Shown here: positions 46,873-59,925 of the stretch, one piece after another
Layout of the letters: every line of letters begins with the position of its first letter
How positions within the stretch are numbered: the stretch's first letter is position 1
NCBI RefSeq assembly: GCF_014898055.3
Contig: NW_023604861.1
Coordinates: 96,226,083-96,290,082 of the forward strand
Direction: 5' to 3'
DNA length: 64,000 bases
Source: Talpa occidentalis
Taxonomy: Eukaryota; Chordata; Mammalia; Eulipotyphla; Talpidae
Translations under genes and position numbers: made by a program
Notes under the pieces: model-generated
The model's input: the letters and a program-made list of their open reading frames with translations, nothing else
Told to the model about the DNA's origin: nothing
Database searches by the model: none

Positions 46873-49800
46873 AAGGTGGTCCATGCCACGGGTGGGTGGA
46901 ACCCATCAAGCAGTTTGAAAGGAAAGTGACAGGAAACTGTCGAGAAGGTGAGGGAAATGTGAAGAATTGTATTGTGACAGAACACGAGAAGCTATCAGGA
47001 AGAAGTGGTCAGTCATGTCAACTAATACTAGAAAAATCTAGGAAGATAAAGGCGTCCAAGTGACTGTCGAATGTGGCGCCTGGAGGTTACTGAGAAGTGG
47101 GAGGTGGAGACAGAAGACAGAAGACAAGTGCCCACGAGGTGAGGACTACGAGGAGGTGAGGGTGGGGGTCAGCAGCCCTCCTCAACTCTTGGATTCCACA
47201 TGCCCTGGTGTGTCCAGACCCCGCTCCGCCCACCAGTCCTTTGCACAGGCAAGCTCGGCTCCCTGCAGCTGGAAAGGTGATAGTCAACTGAGGTCCCGTG
47301 ATCTGCGTCCTCCATGTGTTTGAGTCTACAGCCTCTCCCTGACCATGAACTTCTCCAGGGCAAGAACTAGTCCATTCACATTTACAGTCACCACAATTGG
47401 GCAGCAGTGCCAGGCTCATGACCACTCCACAAGTATTTGGGGCCCAGTGAGGAAGAGCTGCTCATTCTGTTTCCTGATCACTGCCAGACGACACTGGGGA
47501 GCAGCCTCTGCCTCTCCCTTTACTCCCAAGGAGCAGGTTTGCATACGTATTGAGTATGTATTGGGGGCTCTGGGGGGTGGTTCCTGATTATACCATACTT
47601 CAAGAAAAGCCTCTCAGACTCCTGGAGTCACCAGCTCTGTTCTAACTCCTTCCCAGGTGCAAGAAGCAAAATTCTAGATGGGAGATCCCTAGACAGGGAG
47701 GCTCTCCAGTTCAGAAGGGTGCATGGCTCAGATGAAGGCAAGGGAAGGGAAGCTGGTTCCCGCCTTCAGAGCCCCTACCAGCAGTGAGCTTCTATCTGCT
47801 GCATCCCCCATGCTACTCCTGGGGTTCACTACCCAGCCCACTGTCTCCCTGCCCAGGGAGGTAGACACGCGGCTTCCTGACTTGACCACAGCCAGCGGGC
47901 ATGCAGCGCTGCCAGGCAGCCCCTTCCTGCCGCCCGTGAGGTGAACGTCTTCCTGTTTGCCTGCAGAGGAAGCTGCTCAGCACAGGTGGGGAGGTGGCTT
48001 CGCAAGAGCCAACCTTGAGTGGAGAGTGGAGGGGGGAAGTGGAGCCCACCTTCCAGGAGAAGAGCCCTGGGGGTTTCAGCACATGATCTGCCCAACTGAG
48101 AGGTGGAGGTATGAAAAGAGGGAGGCAGCAGACAAGGGACTGGCCACAAACTATGACCATCCTTTATAGACACCAAGATCGCCTAAGTGCTTGAGGCCAC
48201 CAAGTCCGTGACAAGCAGGATCTCCCCTCCTTACCAGTCTGGGGTGGGAGTGAGTGTTACTGTTTCCATGCTACAGAATGGATGAGGGGCCCAAGGGTCA
48301 GAGTGGTGGCCTGGGCTCACACAGGCAATAAATGGAAAAGCTAGATTTGAACCCAGGACTGCCGAAAGCCTGCAGACAGGCTAGCCCCCCGACCATCTCA
48401 CACTGCAGGCCTTCTTCCCGGGGGCAATGCCAAAGAATGAAGCCTGGACTCATGTTCCCAACTCAAAGCTTTCAAAAATCCTGAGCAGATGGAGCTCACT
48501 TCCAGGGACACCAGTTACTGGGTGGGATGAAGGCGAAGGTCAGGGGCACCTCAGCAGGCTCTCATGCCCCTGAATTTGTCTCTGTAAAAGTTCTGTCCTT
48601 TAAGGAAGACTGGGAGTAAGGCAGTCATGTGTCCTTCCTCCAGCTCTTGACCTACACAATCTGGGTCCTCTGGGAGGACAGACAGGACGATACTGCCTCT
48701 CTAAATTCCTCTGACAGGTAGGTTCCTGCTGACCAACCTGACTGCTGGCCTTAGTTCCGCCAAACTTCCTGGGGACAGGAGCAGAGCCAGGAGTTAGGGT
48801 TTCCAATGACTGAGTCCACTGTAGGAGCTAGAGGCACCCCTCCCCCAATGGTCCTATAATGGGAGGGAGAAGCTTCTGAGAAGCAAGGCAATGGGGAGAG
48901 GGCACACAGTCCAGCAGGAATATCACCAACAGCCCTGGAACACATGTGCGTGTTCCAGTGCCACCCCTGGCTCCCCGGAGAAGGGAAGGAAGTGATTAGT
49001 AAAGTGAATGTCATGCTTCTATCTGTTGCCCAATTCCATGGTTGGCACAGTGAACTTAAGAGGCTGTCCCTTCACAGGTGTGGACACATGCCCAGGGGAG
49101 GGACCGCCCAGGCCACAGTCCCGGGAGCTCTTCTATCTCAGCACCAACGTCTGGCCCCAGTGTCCCTCTTCCTGGACTCCCCTTCTCTGCCCCTTAACTC
49201 CTATTAGCACTTTCCCTGCAGCTGCTGAGTATGAGTCTGCCCTTCCCAGGGAAGCGGTGCGGAGGCTCCACAGTTATTCACCTCCATCTCTGAGTCTGCT
49301 TGGCACCGAGAAGCCACTCGCAAAATGTGTGCTAAGACACATGAGCATGCAGTTATTTATAATGGCAAATGTTCACAACTCAATACCCACAACAGGGACT
49401 GGATAAACAGGTTATAATACAGCCCGATATTCACAGACAACCTCACCAACCCTTGTCTTGTTTTTGAAAAGCACTTAGTGAAGTAAGAAGATGCTCATAG
49501 TACATTAAGAAAAATGATTTTATATTCAGTATGATCTCAACTTTTTAAAAAATTGTGTATTTAGAGAATAAAATACTAAAGCACAGGTTAATAGTGCCTA
49601 TGTGTATATGTTGTCCATATGTGTGGTTTTAATTTCCTAGTGCCTTTTTGGTATATACCTAATTATTAAAAATAAATGTGCTTGTTCATCATCAGAAGAA
49701 GTAATAAGGATATGAGAAAATTTGTTTCACTAAATAGTAATTGAATTTCTCTACTCACTGTAAAGACTGGGCCATCTTTTGCCAACCTCTGTGCCCTACT

Positions 49801-49929
49801 GCCAGCAGGGGTTGAGAACCAGCACGGAAAGGGGAAGGCCCAAAGGGGCTAACAGGCTCATATGTCTTTAACTTTTCCCTGTCACTATCTCTCGTGTGGT
49901 CAGAAGTTGGTCATAAGTCCTTTCTACAG

Positions 49930-50260
49930 GGCAGATGAGCTCCTAGAAGGAAGAACTCAATAAAACCTACCCCAAATCCCTTCTCTAAGGGTGTCAAAAG
50001 ACCCATCATACCTCCATACATAAACATTACCACAAACTTTCTCTTCTCTCATTTGTTTTGCTAAAAACCCATTAAAAAGAAACCCATTTGCTCTTCCTCC
50101 TGTTAGGTATATAAGCCTCTAACCATTTACCATGTCAGCTACTACTTTTGTTGTCTCCTGTGTACATATCAATTAACCTTTTCTACTGTTCTTCTGCCTT
50201 TTCTTTGATTTACAGTTCCCAGTCACTAAATCTAAGAAGGTAGAGGAAAAGATGTTTCCC
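49930..50260 (+). mobile_element. LTR-like fragment
   Basis: Shows a promoter-like order: 'gggtgtcaaaagacccatca', 'aaaaacccattaaaaagaaa', a TATA-like gtatataagcctc, then 'tttgttgtctcctgtgtaca' and 'ctactgttcttctgcctttt'. This resembles an endogenous-retrovirus solo LTR with U3 and R regions. Ends and family are not determined. No internal viral gene is associated with it. Confidence 0.4.
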
Positions 50261-53059
50261 TCTCCTACGCATGCAAGATTACCTCCAAAATCCATGAATC
50301 TAAGGCTGTGTTTGCCTAAGTATGTGGTTCACTCAATGAACAGTGTTAATAAATGTTTGTTTAAATATGCATTTAAAAAACTGGTGCAGCAAACATGTGA
50401 TTTCAGAGGTGTTATTGCTAGGACCACATGCTAAAGCAGATAATGCTTTACATTGCATTGCATATTTTACATTGTATTCTCAAATGTGTGTGCTCAAGGA
50501 AAAATATTAAATCAAATAATATAGATGGAAAACTCATGTCAAAAGTCATGACAAAGATATGTAAATGGGTACTCTGTACAGCTGAATCTGACCTTTCAAG
50601 CATTTATTTCTTTGGAAACAGAACTGAGAGTCTTCATTGTAACACTAATTAAAGGTTTACAGGAGCAGGAAAACCAGGGTCTGGTGTTACATAAAACAGA
50701 AAACAGGTATATTTTGAGGAGACAAAGAAAGAAGAAAAGCTCCAAGCAGAGCATTTCCTGCAACCACCAAGGGGTCAGTATTCCCCAGGGGTGCCCACAC
50801 TTCACCCTGCCCACGCCAGCAAAGCCCTGGGCCTCAGATGTTCTCCCTGTGCCAGCAAAAGCCAAACCAGGCTCTATCAACAGTCACCCTCAGGGACAGA
50901 GGCAATATGGCTTGGCAACTCTCAGCAGAAACAGTATGAAGGCCTCTGAGCTCATCTCCCAGGCAGAGAGACTGCACACCTTAACTTCCCGAGGTCCTTT
51001 CCTCAGTGCAACACAACACTGAGAGACTCCAGGAGAGCAGGGAACCCCCTCCTTGGACGTCCTTGCTTATAATAGCCGCCCAAGTTCCCATGCCAAAAGG
51101 ATGCTTTCCTGAGGTCAGCCAGTCAGCAAAGGGCAGTACCAGCACAGATCAGAGTTCAAAAGTGCACCCATGTCTCCTTGGCTGGCTCGGCCTGTCCATC
51201 CACTTCGCCCTGTGTGCCTGGCCTAGGTAGGCTCTGTTCCAGCAGGATCTCTCTGACCTGCTCCCACTCCTGTGGTGACCTCGCCCACATCTCCCACATC
51301 TTCATTTCCCACCTTTCTGCTAAAGGTTCCCAGATCCTTCTCCTGCCCAGAGTCCTGACCGCCAGAAGTCCTCTAGCCAGGGGTAAACAGGACTTCAGAG
51401 TTGGTAGCGTGCCCATGTGCCCATGAGTGTCCTCCCCAGGAGGCCCTGTCTATGACATCACAGCCACTCAACTTCCCAAGTTAGCAGGCCTGACACCAGT
51501 CTCCACCCCTCATAACTTGGGTACCTGAAGGCCTTGCTGTTCCACCCTCACACCAGCCTGGGTCTGCACCTGCCACAGGGATCTCCTGTGGCTGAGGCTC
51601 ACATCCAGTCTACACTATTCCTTTTCCCAGAGACCACTCTCGCCCTGGAAATATTTACTGACCCAGTCCGACTCCAGTGCCTCTCAACCCTTGCCTTCAG
51701 GGAATCCCAGCCTCTCCTAGGACCTCACCTTTATACTCAAACTGCATCCCAGCAGGCTATGGGGCTCCCCTGAATGTTCTGTACTGTCATAGGCTGGCGT
51801 GCCCTCATGCTGTGCTCTTGGTCAGTTCTGTTCCCTTATCCATTCCCCTTTCCATCTAATTCTTTTCATTCTCAAAGGCTCACCTCCTAAATCCACGTCT
51901 CCAGATCTTTCTAGACCGGTCCAATAAGAATCCACTGTTTGGATAATCCCACAATTTCAACTATGAAACACAGTGTAGTAATCAAATGTTTGGAGAGTGG
52001 TCAGCTAAAGTTTTTTGAAAATGCACATTGGGTTTAAAAATTAAGATGATGATTTCTAGCATAAAATAATTTATGTAAGTTAAAAATGTATGACAATATA
52101 AAGCAACATCATATATTTCTCTAAAGTACATCCAGATCCCGGGAGAAAAAGACATATCCCAGAGTGGCTGCTGCTCATGAGGGCAGGGGGAGGCACAGAG
52201 GGGTGGCTGGTGGACTAGAGATGAGGGGCGGAGGGAAGTCAATACAAAACAAACAAAAAGATGAAAATACAATTCGAATCAGAGCCAAGGACTTGAAGAG
52301 TCCCCAGAAAGACCAATAGCTTACGGCATAGGTGAGACTCACAATACCACTCACTATAAAGAAACTACAACATGATGCCTTTTTTTTTTAATCTGTCAAA
52401 ATGGCAAGGACAAGAAGTTGGTAATACACCATGTTGATGAAGCAGAGGGGTACTAAGCAATCACAAAAGTACTAAGTCAGAAGTCCCAAGTCATGCTGTG
52501 TCTTTGGAAAGCATCAAAATCGAAAATCCACATGGCTTTTAACTCAGTAATTCCATCTTTCTAAATCTCTCCTGCCGAAATAGTCACATAAGTGAGCAAA
52601 ATAAGCAGGTAAAGTATGCTTCATGCATTATTGTCTGTTGTATCAAAAAAATTGAAATGAGGAAAACAATCTGCAAGCCCAGACAGGCTAGATAAATATG
52701 GTGCCACACTCATGAGGTGTTACACATTTATCTCAAAAGGATAAAAGTACATCCATATGCCCTGAATCAGAAAAACAAGTATATTAAGTAAAATTATACA
52801 AAACCAAACATGAGTATTATTACTGCTTGTATTTTAGAAAAAGAAAGAAAGGGAAGGTATGTGTGCAGATATGCTTGTTTACAAATAGAATTTCTTTCTC
52901 TGGAAGTGTTGTTAAGGAACTGCTTCTGAAGAAAAGAATTGGGGATCAGAGGGCAGGAAACAAAGGGAGATTCTTCATTGTGAACCTCAAGGCTGTTTGA
53001 ACTAATATTTGTGAAAATATTTTGAATGCATGCAAGTATCCCCTTTAAAAAATGTTTTA

Positions 53060-53285
53060 GGGTCTCCCTGGTGACCTAGGGGTTATGTCTCAGCGCTGTC
53101 ACTGCTATTACCCCTGCAGCCTAAGTTCTATCCCCAGCCAGGGAACTCACCCACATAAAGCACAGGAGACCTCTCCTATCTCACCCACTGCTCCCCTCAG
53201 CATTGTATTTCAGTAAATCCCCCTGTTCTGCTCCACACTGTCTCTGATGAATCCTCTGGCCTCCTCCCCAGTTCTACAAAATATA
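53060..53285 (+). mobile_element. tRNA-derived SINE, old copy
   Basis: Head gggtctccctggtgacctag, body cactgctcccctcagcattg, end cctccccagttctacaaaat. More diverged than the other copies and without clear target-site duplications. Confidence 0.85.
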
Positions 53286-54457
53286 TACATATATATCTTT
53301 CAAAGGACTTTTAACCTATGCAAATACTTTAATAAGAAATGCAATGTGCACAGAGCCCCTGGTGTCTCCTAACCACTCTGCTCTTAGGCACTGAGGTGCC
53401 CCCTCCACTTAGGACAAACACGCCTTCAGTGAAAACTACATCACTTGATTGTAAATCCTGATTCTTTACTTACCAGCTGTATAAAAGTGGGCAACTTGCT
53501 TATTCTTATTCTTTCTCTTATTTCTTTCTCTTATTCTCTTATTCTCATCTGTGAAATGAAAGAGACTTGATGTGAGGATTGTGTGTGCAAGTACAGAGCT
53601 CAAAGGAGGGCCCAGCAGCTATGTTTTCACTGCATGTCAATTAGTGTATACACTCCTGATTTTCCTTTAAACTAATAAGACCACCTAAATTACTTAAGAA
53701 TGAAACATTATAGGAATTTTTCCAGCAGGCAACATTTTTTCTCCCCATCTCCAGCTTCCAGAGTCTTTACTGATTAGAAAAACTCACGGTCAGCCTCCCA
53801 CTTTAGCTCTCTTTGTATGGGTCCATGATGTTTTGGTGGATGCTGGGTGAAAGTAATGTCTCTCCAGCCAAGACATGCTCTATCATTGGTGATCACCCAT
53901 TCCCCTACTGGGTATGAACCACCCAGTCCAATCCTGAGTTCGCTTGGGAGCTAGCAAATCTTCCTCCACAGCAGCTGGGAGCACTGTCTGCTTCCTTGAA
54001 AGCTTCTGGTCTTCAACTGTATTCCACCCTTGCCTCTTCTAACAAGAGTCTGAGATAACCTATTCACCTCCCAGAGCCACAATGATGTCCTTCCTGCTGC
54101 TCCATGCCCTGCACACTAGGCATGCTCATGACTCCTTCATACCTCAGGGTCTTTGCTCTTGCTTGCCTCTGCCTGGAATGTTCATCCCCCTGATCATCAT
54201 ATGACTTTCTCATCTACATTCAGATCTCCACTCAAATTCCATCTTGCTGACATGCCTGACCACTCCACTGAATCCAGCACTTTCCAAACCTTTAACCTGC
54301 TTTACTTTTCTTCAAGGTATTTAATGGCCATGACATGCTATTACTGTTGTTTATCATCCATTTCTCCCTACCAGAAAATAAGTCCTGTAATCACTAACAT
54401 ATCCTTAACACCCAGAATATGTCCTGGAACATATGGGCCTTCCGTAAGTATTTGTTG

Positions 54458-54485
54458 AATGAATGAATGAATGAATGAATAAATG
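54458..54485. repeat. (GAAT)n tetranucleotide repeat
   Basis: Six to seven gaat/aatg units in PSD4 intron 1. Confidence 0.9.
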
Positions 54486-55893
54486 AGCAAACATATCAAC
54501 AATAATTGCTTTCTGGGGGTGCTTAAATCTCTGCCTCAGGTTCAGGCCTTCCAAGGAGAAATATACTCAGGACATTGGAGAGAGGCTGGTTCACCACTCA
54601 CCACTGCTCACTGATCCTAAGCCCCTGCTCCTGGTCACTGAGGACAGCCTATCCCATGCCCCCGGTGTTTTAGAGCCTGAAAATGGTGCCATCTCCCCCA
54701 CCCCATTTAGAAAGTCTGTTTGCTCAAATTTCTAGCTAAGAGCCAATTTCTCTAATTTCACTGTCATACCAATATCACCCTGTTTTGGTTGTTTGTTTTA
54801 TAGCACTATCAGTCTCTGAAATAATGTGATTTATCTACTTACTTGCTTATTCCCTCTCTCCAACGCACATGTAAATGACACCAGCTGTATTCCCTATGCC
54901 TACATGCCTGATTGGTATTTAGCACTCAGTAAACATTTGGTGAATAAATGAATGAATGAACGACTCTCTTCAAACCCTCCACAGAGGAAATATCATGTCT
55001 GGAAGAAAAGAATGAATCACTATTTGCTGTTTAAACTTGACCTTGGTGTGTTTCTTATGTAGAGGGGGTCACAGACATGCAATTAGTTGCTAATTACATT
55101 CAATCAGCTCCAGGCCTGAGGAAGGGCCTGGCTAATGGGGTTCAAGAGCCCAAGAAGGCCTGGTCTCCACTCTGATGCTGGCCTCCTGACCTAGACATGC
55201 AGGCCATGGACTGGGGTCTGGGTGAATGCACTGGCCACTCACTCAGGGCAGCAAAATCCAACTTGCAGGCTGGGAAAAACCAGCAAAGAAGTCATATCCC
55301 CCATTCCATATTCCCACTGAAAGGACAAGCTGGCTCTAACCAAGCAGGAGCCTTAGAGGGGATTTGAGTCTGTGAGCTGAGCAGACACTGCTTACCTTCC
55401 CAGGAACCTCTCCCATGCTTTCTGACCAGATACACCCAGAAAGGGCCAAGGAGAGGGACAGTTCTTCCCCACCCCAGTGCACTCCTGGGGGATGCCAAGT
55501 CAGTCTGGCTCCCATCCAGCAGGGGTTGGCGGGGAGCAGGGATTGACAGGGAGGAGCTCCGCCTGTCATGGGCAGTCAGAGGCCACTGAGGCACAGGCAG
55601 TGGGAGATTAGATGTAAAGGCTTCAGCGTGGCTCCATTCTGACCCTGGATGACGTGAAGAACTCCACTGCTCTCCAGTGGTGCTTGCAGCCCAAATCTAC
55701 CCAGTCTACCAGGAGAGCCTGCGGGGCCACAGCACCTCAGGCTCAGGCTGACCCTACCCAGGAGGCACAGCCCAACTTCACTTTGCCGTACCAGTCTCCA
55801 CCACCCAATTAGGCTGGATTCTGAGGGACCCAACTCGCCCTCCACTCTCCTGCAGCCTCTTCCTGCTCTTCCTGGCCAGGACCCCTAGACCTC

Positions 55894-55959
55894 AAGGAAC
55901 CCAGCCCAAGACCACTGCACAGGTGCAAGGAACCCAGCCCAAGACCACTGCACAGGTGC
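55894..55959. repeat. Perfect 33-bp tandem duplication beside the PSD4 exon-1 donor
   Basis: Two identical 33-base copies, 55894-55926 and 55927-55959, each starting aaggaacccagcccaagacc and ending cacaggtgc. The second copy ends four bases from the intron side of the PSD4 exon-1 boundary. On the minus strand each copy begins gcacctgtgc, which holds an E-box (cacctg). Confidence 0.95.
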
Positions 55960-55963
55960 TTAC

Positions 55964-56430
55964 CGGCTCCGTGGGTCCAGTGCATGGCTCAGAGTCACTG
56001 TCAAGGGCGCAGGCACGGGCGCCCCCAGCCCGGCCGTGCCCTCATGCCAGGCATTTCCTGCCGAGCTCTGCTCTGGCCTCCCTCAGGCCGGGCCACCCCA
56101 TGGCCCGGTGCCCAGGCCCGGGCCGGGTCCGGCGAGGGCTTCGGGGAGGCGGCTGCGAGGGAGGCTGGGCCCGCCTGGCTCCGGCGCTCTCAGGAGGCAC
56201 TGGGTTTCCGGGAGCGAGGGCGGCGGCCACGGCCCGAGCGGCGAGGGGAGGGGAGGGGCGGGCTGGGGGCGAAGCCGTCCGACTGGTCCGACGGCGGCGG
56301 CGCAGGCTGAGCCGGCGGGCAGGGCCGCAGCCTCCTGCACGCCCCGCGCGGCGCCGCCCGACCTGCGCTCTCAGAGCCGAGCAGCTCTGGCTCCGGAGCC
56401 CTCCGCTTTCCTTCACCAGCGCAGAACCCG
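55964..56430 (-). other. PSD4: PSD4 non-coding first exon (5' boundary approximate)
   Basis: The minus strand carries a strong donor, GGAGCCG followed by gtaagc, with exon end 55964 at the edge of a CpG island. No other strong donor was seen in the island. The upstream limit is unknown and set to the island edge. Assignment to PSD4 rests on strand, order and the lack of another gene nearby. Confidence 0.6.
55980..56430 (-). promoter_or_regulatory. PSD4: CpG island, probable PSD4 promoter
   Basis: About 450 bases that are very rich in G+C with dense CpGs (for example ggcggctgcgagggaggctg and cgtccgactggtccgacggc). It contains an Sp1/KLF-type gaggggaggggaggggcggg near 56243-56262 that can also form a G-quadruplex on the + strand, and an ETS-type cccggaaac near 56428. 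There is no TATA box. It is the only clear CpG island in the window. Confidence 0.75.
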
Positions 56431-56854
56431 GAAACTGAGGCCAGACCCAGATCTGTGCAAGCTTAGACACAGTAATAATTCTGAGTCCCAACAAACTTAC
56501 TATTTACTAATTATTTCGTGCATCGAGTTGAGAATCTCAGCTGTCTGTCGCTGTTGTCTTACCGTGAGGGTTGGTGGCATGGAGCAAATGCTTGTCTGGA
56601 AACTGGATTGTAGTTCAGCAAACCTGTCCTCAGACATAGGTGGGCGTTGGCAAGAAACTCTTATTTTTCAATCCGTGTATCCGATTTCTATTTCTGTATC
56701 TCTGTAATACTCCATATGGGGAAATCTGAGTTAAGGGATTCCACATTTCCAAAATAGCCAGTGATGTTTTAGTTCCTCCAGTAAGTGAAACTTGAACTAA
56801 CAACCCAGTCTCTTTATCTGATGCTGCTTAAATTGGAGCTGAACAAGCTATCCT

Positions 56855-57075
56855 AATAACAGCTAATATATATTGGGTGTTAACTTTGTGCCAGACAATA
56901 AGTTTTCTACCTGTCTTAACACATTTAATCCTCACTACAGCACTATGAGGTAGCATCCTTTCCACATAGCCAAGGAAGCTGAGGTACAGAGAGGTTAGGT
57001 AACCTGACTGGGGTCACAGATATGCTCTATATCATCACACGGTGCTGCTGTTTTGGCCCTGAAGCTAGGTCAGTA
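56855..57075 (+). repeat. MIR element
   Basis: 'taataacagctaatatatat', 'ttaactttgtgccagacaat', 'aacacatttaatcctcacta', 'aagctgaggtacagagaggt' and 'aacctgactggggtcacag' are in MIR consensus order. Confidence 0.85.
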
Positions 57076-57169
57076 GTCCTATAAAAATATATTTATTTGC
57101 TCTAGTTTAGCACCTATTGTAAGCATGTCTGCTAACAGACACTGATTGGTAACTTTATCAGGAGATTGA

Positions 57170-57660
57170 ACAAAATACTCCACAGGTTCAGGACTCTGTC
57201 TCATAAGACTGCTCCCACCTTCAGATGTCAGTTGCAAGTTCCAGGTAAGTCACCTGTACTTCTGACCCACTAACTATAAATCTAAAGTTCCCAGGACCCT
57301 CTCCTCAGGCTTGATAAGTTGCTAGAATGGCTTACAGAACTCAGGAATACACTTTACTTACTATTTTAGACCTTATATAAAGGATGTAATCCAAGAACCA
57401 AATGGAAGAGACACATAGGATATGGTACTAGGAAGGGGTACAGAGCTCCTATACCACCCATTCCAGCCTAGCATTTGGATGTATTAACCAACCCAGAATT
57501 TCTCTAAAGACTGTTGTTTAGAGTTTTATGGAAGTTCCATTATGTAGGGACGATTGGTTAAATCATTGGCCATCAGTGATTAAACTCAATGTCTGACCTC
57601 TTTTTATCCCCCAGGTCAGAAACTTCCAATCCTCTAATCACATGACTGGTAAGGGATTTT
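57170..57660 (+). mobile_element. Ancient LTR-like element (retroviral LTR class, family not assigned)
   Basis: Contains 'ttgctagaatggcttacaga', 'gagttttatggaagttccat', 'gattggttaaatcattggcc' and 'cttccaatcctctaatcaca', a series I associate with an old solo LTR common in mammalian genomes. No coding remnants. Confidence 0.5.
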
Positions 57661-58959
57661 CAAAAGTTACCTCATCAGCACAAATTTAGGCATTGATTAA
57701 CAGGGCTTGTTATGGATAATAAAGATACTCTTTTCACCTTTATGATTGCAGAGCTATTTCAGGAACTGGGGACAAAAACCAAATATGATAACAAAAGCTC
57801 CTATCAGGACATTAGAAAGCTTTTTAAGAGCTCAGCTAGAAACTGGTTACTAGTTAAAAATAGTTTGCAAAAACTAAATATCAATTCTTATTATATCACA
57901 ATATTGCCCCTGCAGACAAATAAGATACTGTAGTCAGAGGATAAAAAATTAACCATATAAAAGGTAATAACAAAAAGGAAAAAAATGATAAAGTTGTTCA
58001 AAAACCTAAATGAAAGGATAGTTATAATTAAGGTGAAGAAAGAAAATTTCATTAAAAATATAAACACCTTTTTTTTTAAAAAAATAACCAATGGAAAATA
58101 AATAAACCAATGAAGGGAAGCACCTCTATCTTTATTACTCTGGAATGAAGAGACACCTGAGTCTTTCCCACTGCAAAGAAGACATGGTCCGTGTTTCCAG
58201 CTTCCCCAGTATAAGATCAGGACCTTCAATTATTGGGGTTCCTGTGCTAAAAATGGCTCACTGTTTATGCAGGCAACATCTGACCTTCATTATATTGATG
58301 GGTTTCAGATGTTGGGATTCAGTGAGTGGGGTTCTTGCATTCCTTTGAGAAAGATTTTGGCAGTTTTCCATGCAGTAGCACATGGCAAGTTTACTAAGGA
58401 AAAAGATGTTTGCATAGACACAAACAGGCAAAGGCTACATTTTAAAAGGGATGGTTTTTAGGAAAAAGGAAAAAAGAGATGCCTGCATACCTGCATAGAC
58501 ACAGGAGAGCAGAGACCTGCATTTTGCCAGAGCAAGGGGTATTCTTACCTAGTTTTTTTTCTTTGGGGTTTGGGGGGAGATTCATTCCTTTATGACTTTT
58601 ATCTCTTTGAGATCTAAGTGGATTGGTTTTCTGTAACTGATATTCCTTTCTGCCCCTACCTCAGATTCCTGGAAAATTGCATAGCCAGTTTATCAACTGG
58701 TTAATCATCCCTACCCCCAGCTCTGGTTTTGGTTCTAGTGAAACCTTCCATCTCCAATTTTTCTACTATAAGCTGCCATCAGTGTGACCCTGTGGGGAGT
58801 GGGGTGGGGGAGTCTAGGCTAAGATGTTACTCCACTGTGACTGTGAGTCATATACTGTCTCCTGTCTCCCCCAGGATCTATGAACTAGAACATGTAACTT
58901 ACTATATGTTTAGAAAATATATATTTTAAATATAAAAACACAGACAGGTTGAAAGTAAA

Positions 58960-59925
58960 AGTAGTGGGGGGAGAAATACATTATGTTACCACTAAGCCTA
59001 AGAAAGTTTGGCATAGCTATATTAATTTTGGACAAAGAAGACTTCAAGGATTATTTCCTGAAATCAAAAAACATCATTTATAGAGAAAATATTATCAATT
59101 TACCAGAAGACAGCAATCCTAAATATGAATGGATCTAACAACAGAACTTCTGAAGGCACCAAACAGAAATTGACAGAAGCAAAGGAAGAAATATAAAATC
59201 CAGAATCATAGTCAATTATCTTAACACCTCTCTCTCAGTAATTAATAAAACAAGTACAGGCAAAATCAGCAAGAGCATGGAGAATTTAAACATTATCACT
59301 CATCTTTACCAAACACATTATAGGATATTACACCACCAGTTGCAGAGCACATTTTCTTTTCAAATTCACGTGGAACATTCATTGAGACTGACCATATGCT
59401 GGAATGTAAAACAATCTTTACATTTTAAAGGATTGAAATAATACAGATCATATTTTCTCAATCATAATGACATTAAATTAGAAATCAGCAACAGCAGATT
59501 ATCTAGAAAATGCCCAAATAGGGCCTCCCCTGGTGGCGCAGCGGTTGAGCGCTGGGTTGCAAAGCTGCCTGCAGCCTCTGAAGCGCCGGTTCCATCCCCC
59601 ACCACCAGCAAGGATCCCACGACAGACCTCTCCTGCAGCATCCACTGCTCCCCTCAGCAGTGTATTTCATCAGTCTGCCTGATCTGTTCCCTGCTCTGTC
59701 TCTGGTGAATTCTCTCACCCTCCAGCACTTCTGGCTGTACTCAGTGCTTGAATAAATAAATATTTTTTAAAAAATGCCCAAATATTTGGAAATTAACCAA
59801 TATATCTTGAAATAGGTCATGAGTTAAAGAGGAAATCACAGGGGAAAGTAGGGAATACTTCATATTGAAATGGTGTAAAGATGAATAAATAGATCACTGT
59901 AACAGAAGTAGAATGTCCAAACATA
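58960..59925 (+). mobile_element. Old L1 fragment, ORF2 region, interrupted by a SINE
   Basis: Decayed plus-strand L1 sequence: 'gcagagcacattttcttttc', 'atgctggaatgtaaaacaat', 'ttaaattagaaatcagcaac', then after the SINE 'tggaaattaaccaatatatc'. Many stops. Split at 59520 by the young SINE. Confidence 0.75.
59521..59770 (+). mobile_element. Young tRNA-derived SINE inside an old L1
   Basis: Starts gggcctcccctggtggcgca, with an A box at tggcgcagcgg and a B-box-like ggttccatccc, and ends in an aataaataaat tail. Perfect 14-bp target-site duplications aaaatgcccaaata at 59507-59520 and 59771-59784. It sits within old L1 sequence. Confidence 0.95.

Larger units (their letters stand above)
39133..55963 (-). 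other. PSD4: PSD4 first intron, 16.8 kb
   Basis: It extends from the exon-1 donor at 55964 to the acceptor before the start-codon exon. It contains unique G/C-balanced sequence at 39.2-45.9 kb, a fragment of an ancient repeat at 45.99-46.62 kb, a (TG)n tract at 46842, an LTR-like patch near 49.93-50.26 kb, a palindromic DNA-transposon remnant at 42544-42671, an old SINE at 53060-53285 and an AT-rich stretch from 49.4 to 54.5 kb. A possible alternative first exon lies near 44.5 kb. Confidence 0.65.
56431..58950. other. Upstream flank of PSD4
   Basis: AT-richer sequence with a MIR element (56855-57075), an LTR-like fragment (about 57170-57660) and unassigned AT-rich sequence with A- and T-runs (57.9-58.1 kb). 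No gene recognised. Confidence 0.65.

Noticed and set aside
56036..56707. 223-codon plus-strand open frame in the CpG island
   Set aside because: It is an Arg/Ala/Pro-rich frame typical of CpG islands, with no homology, and lies over the presumed PSD4 first exon on the other strand.
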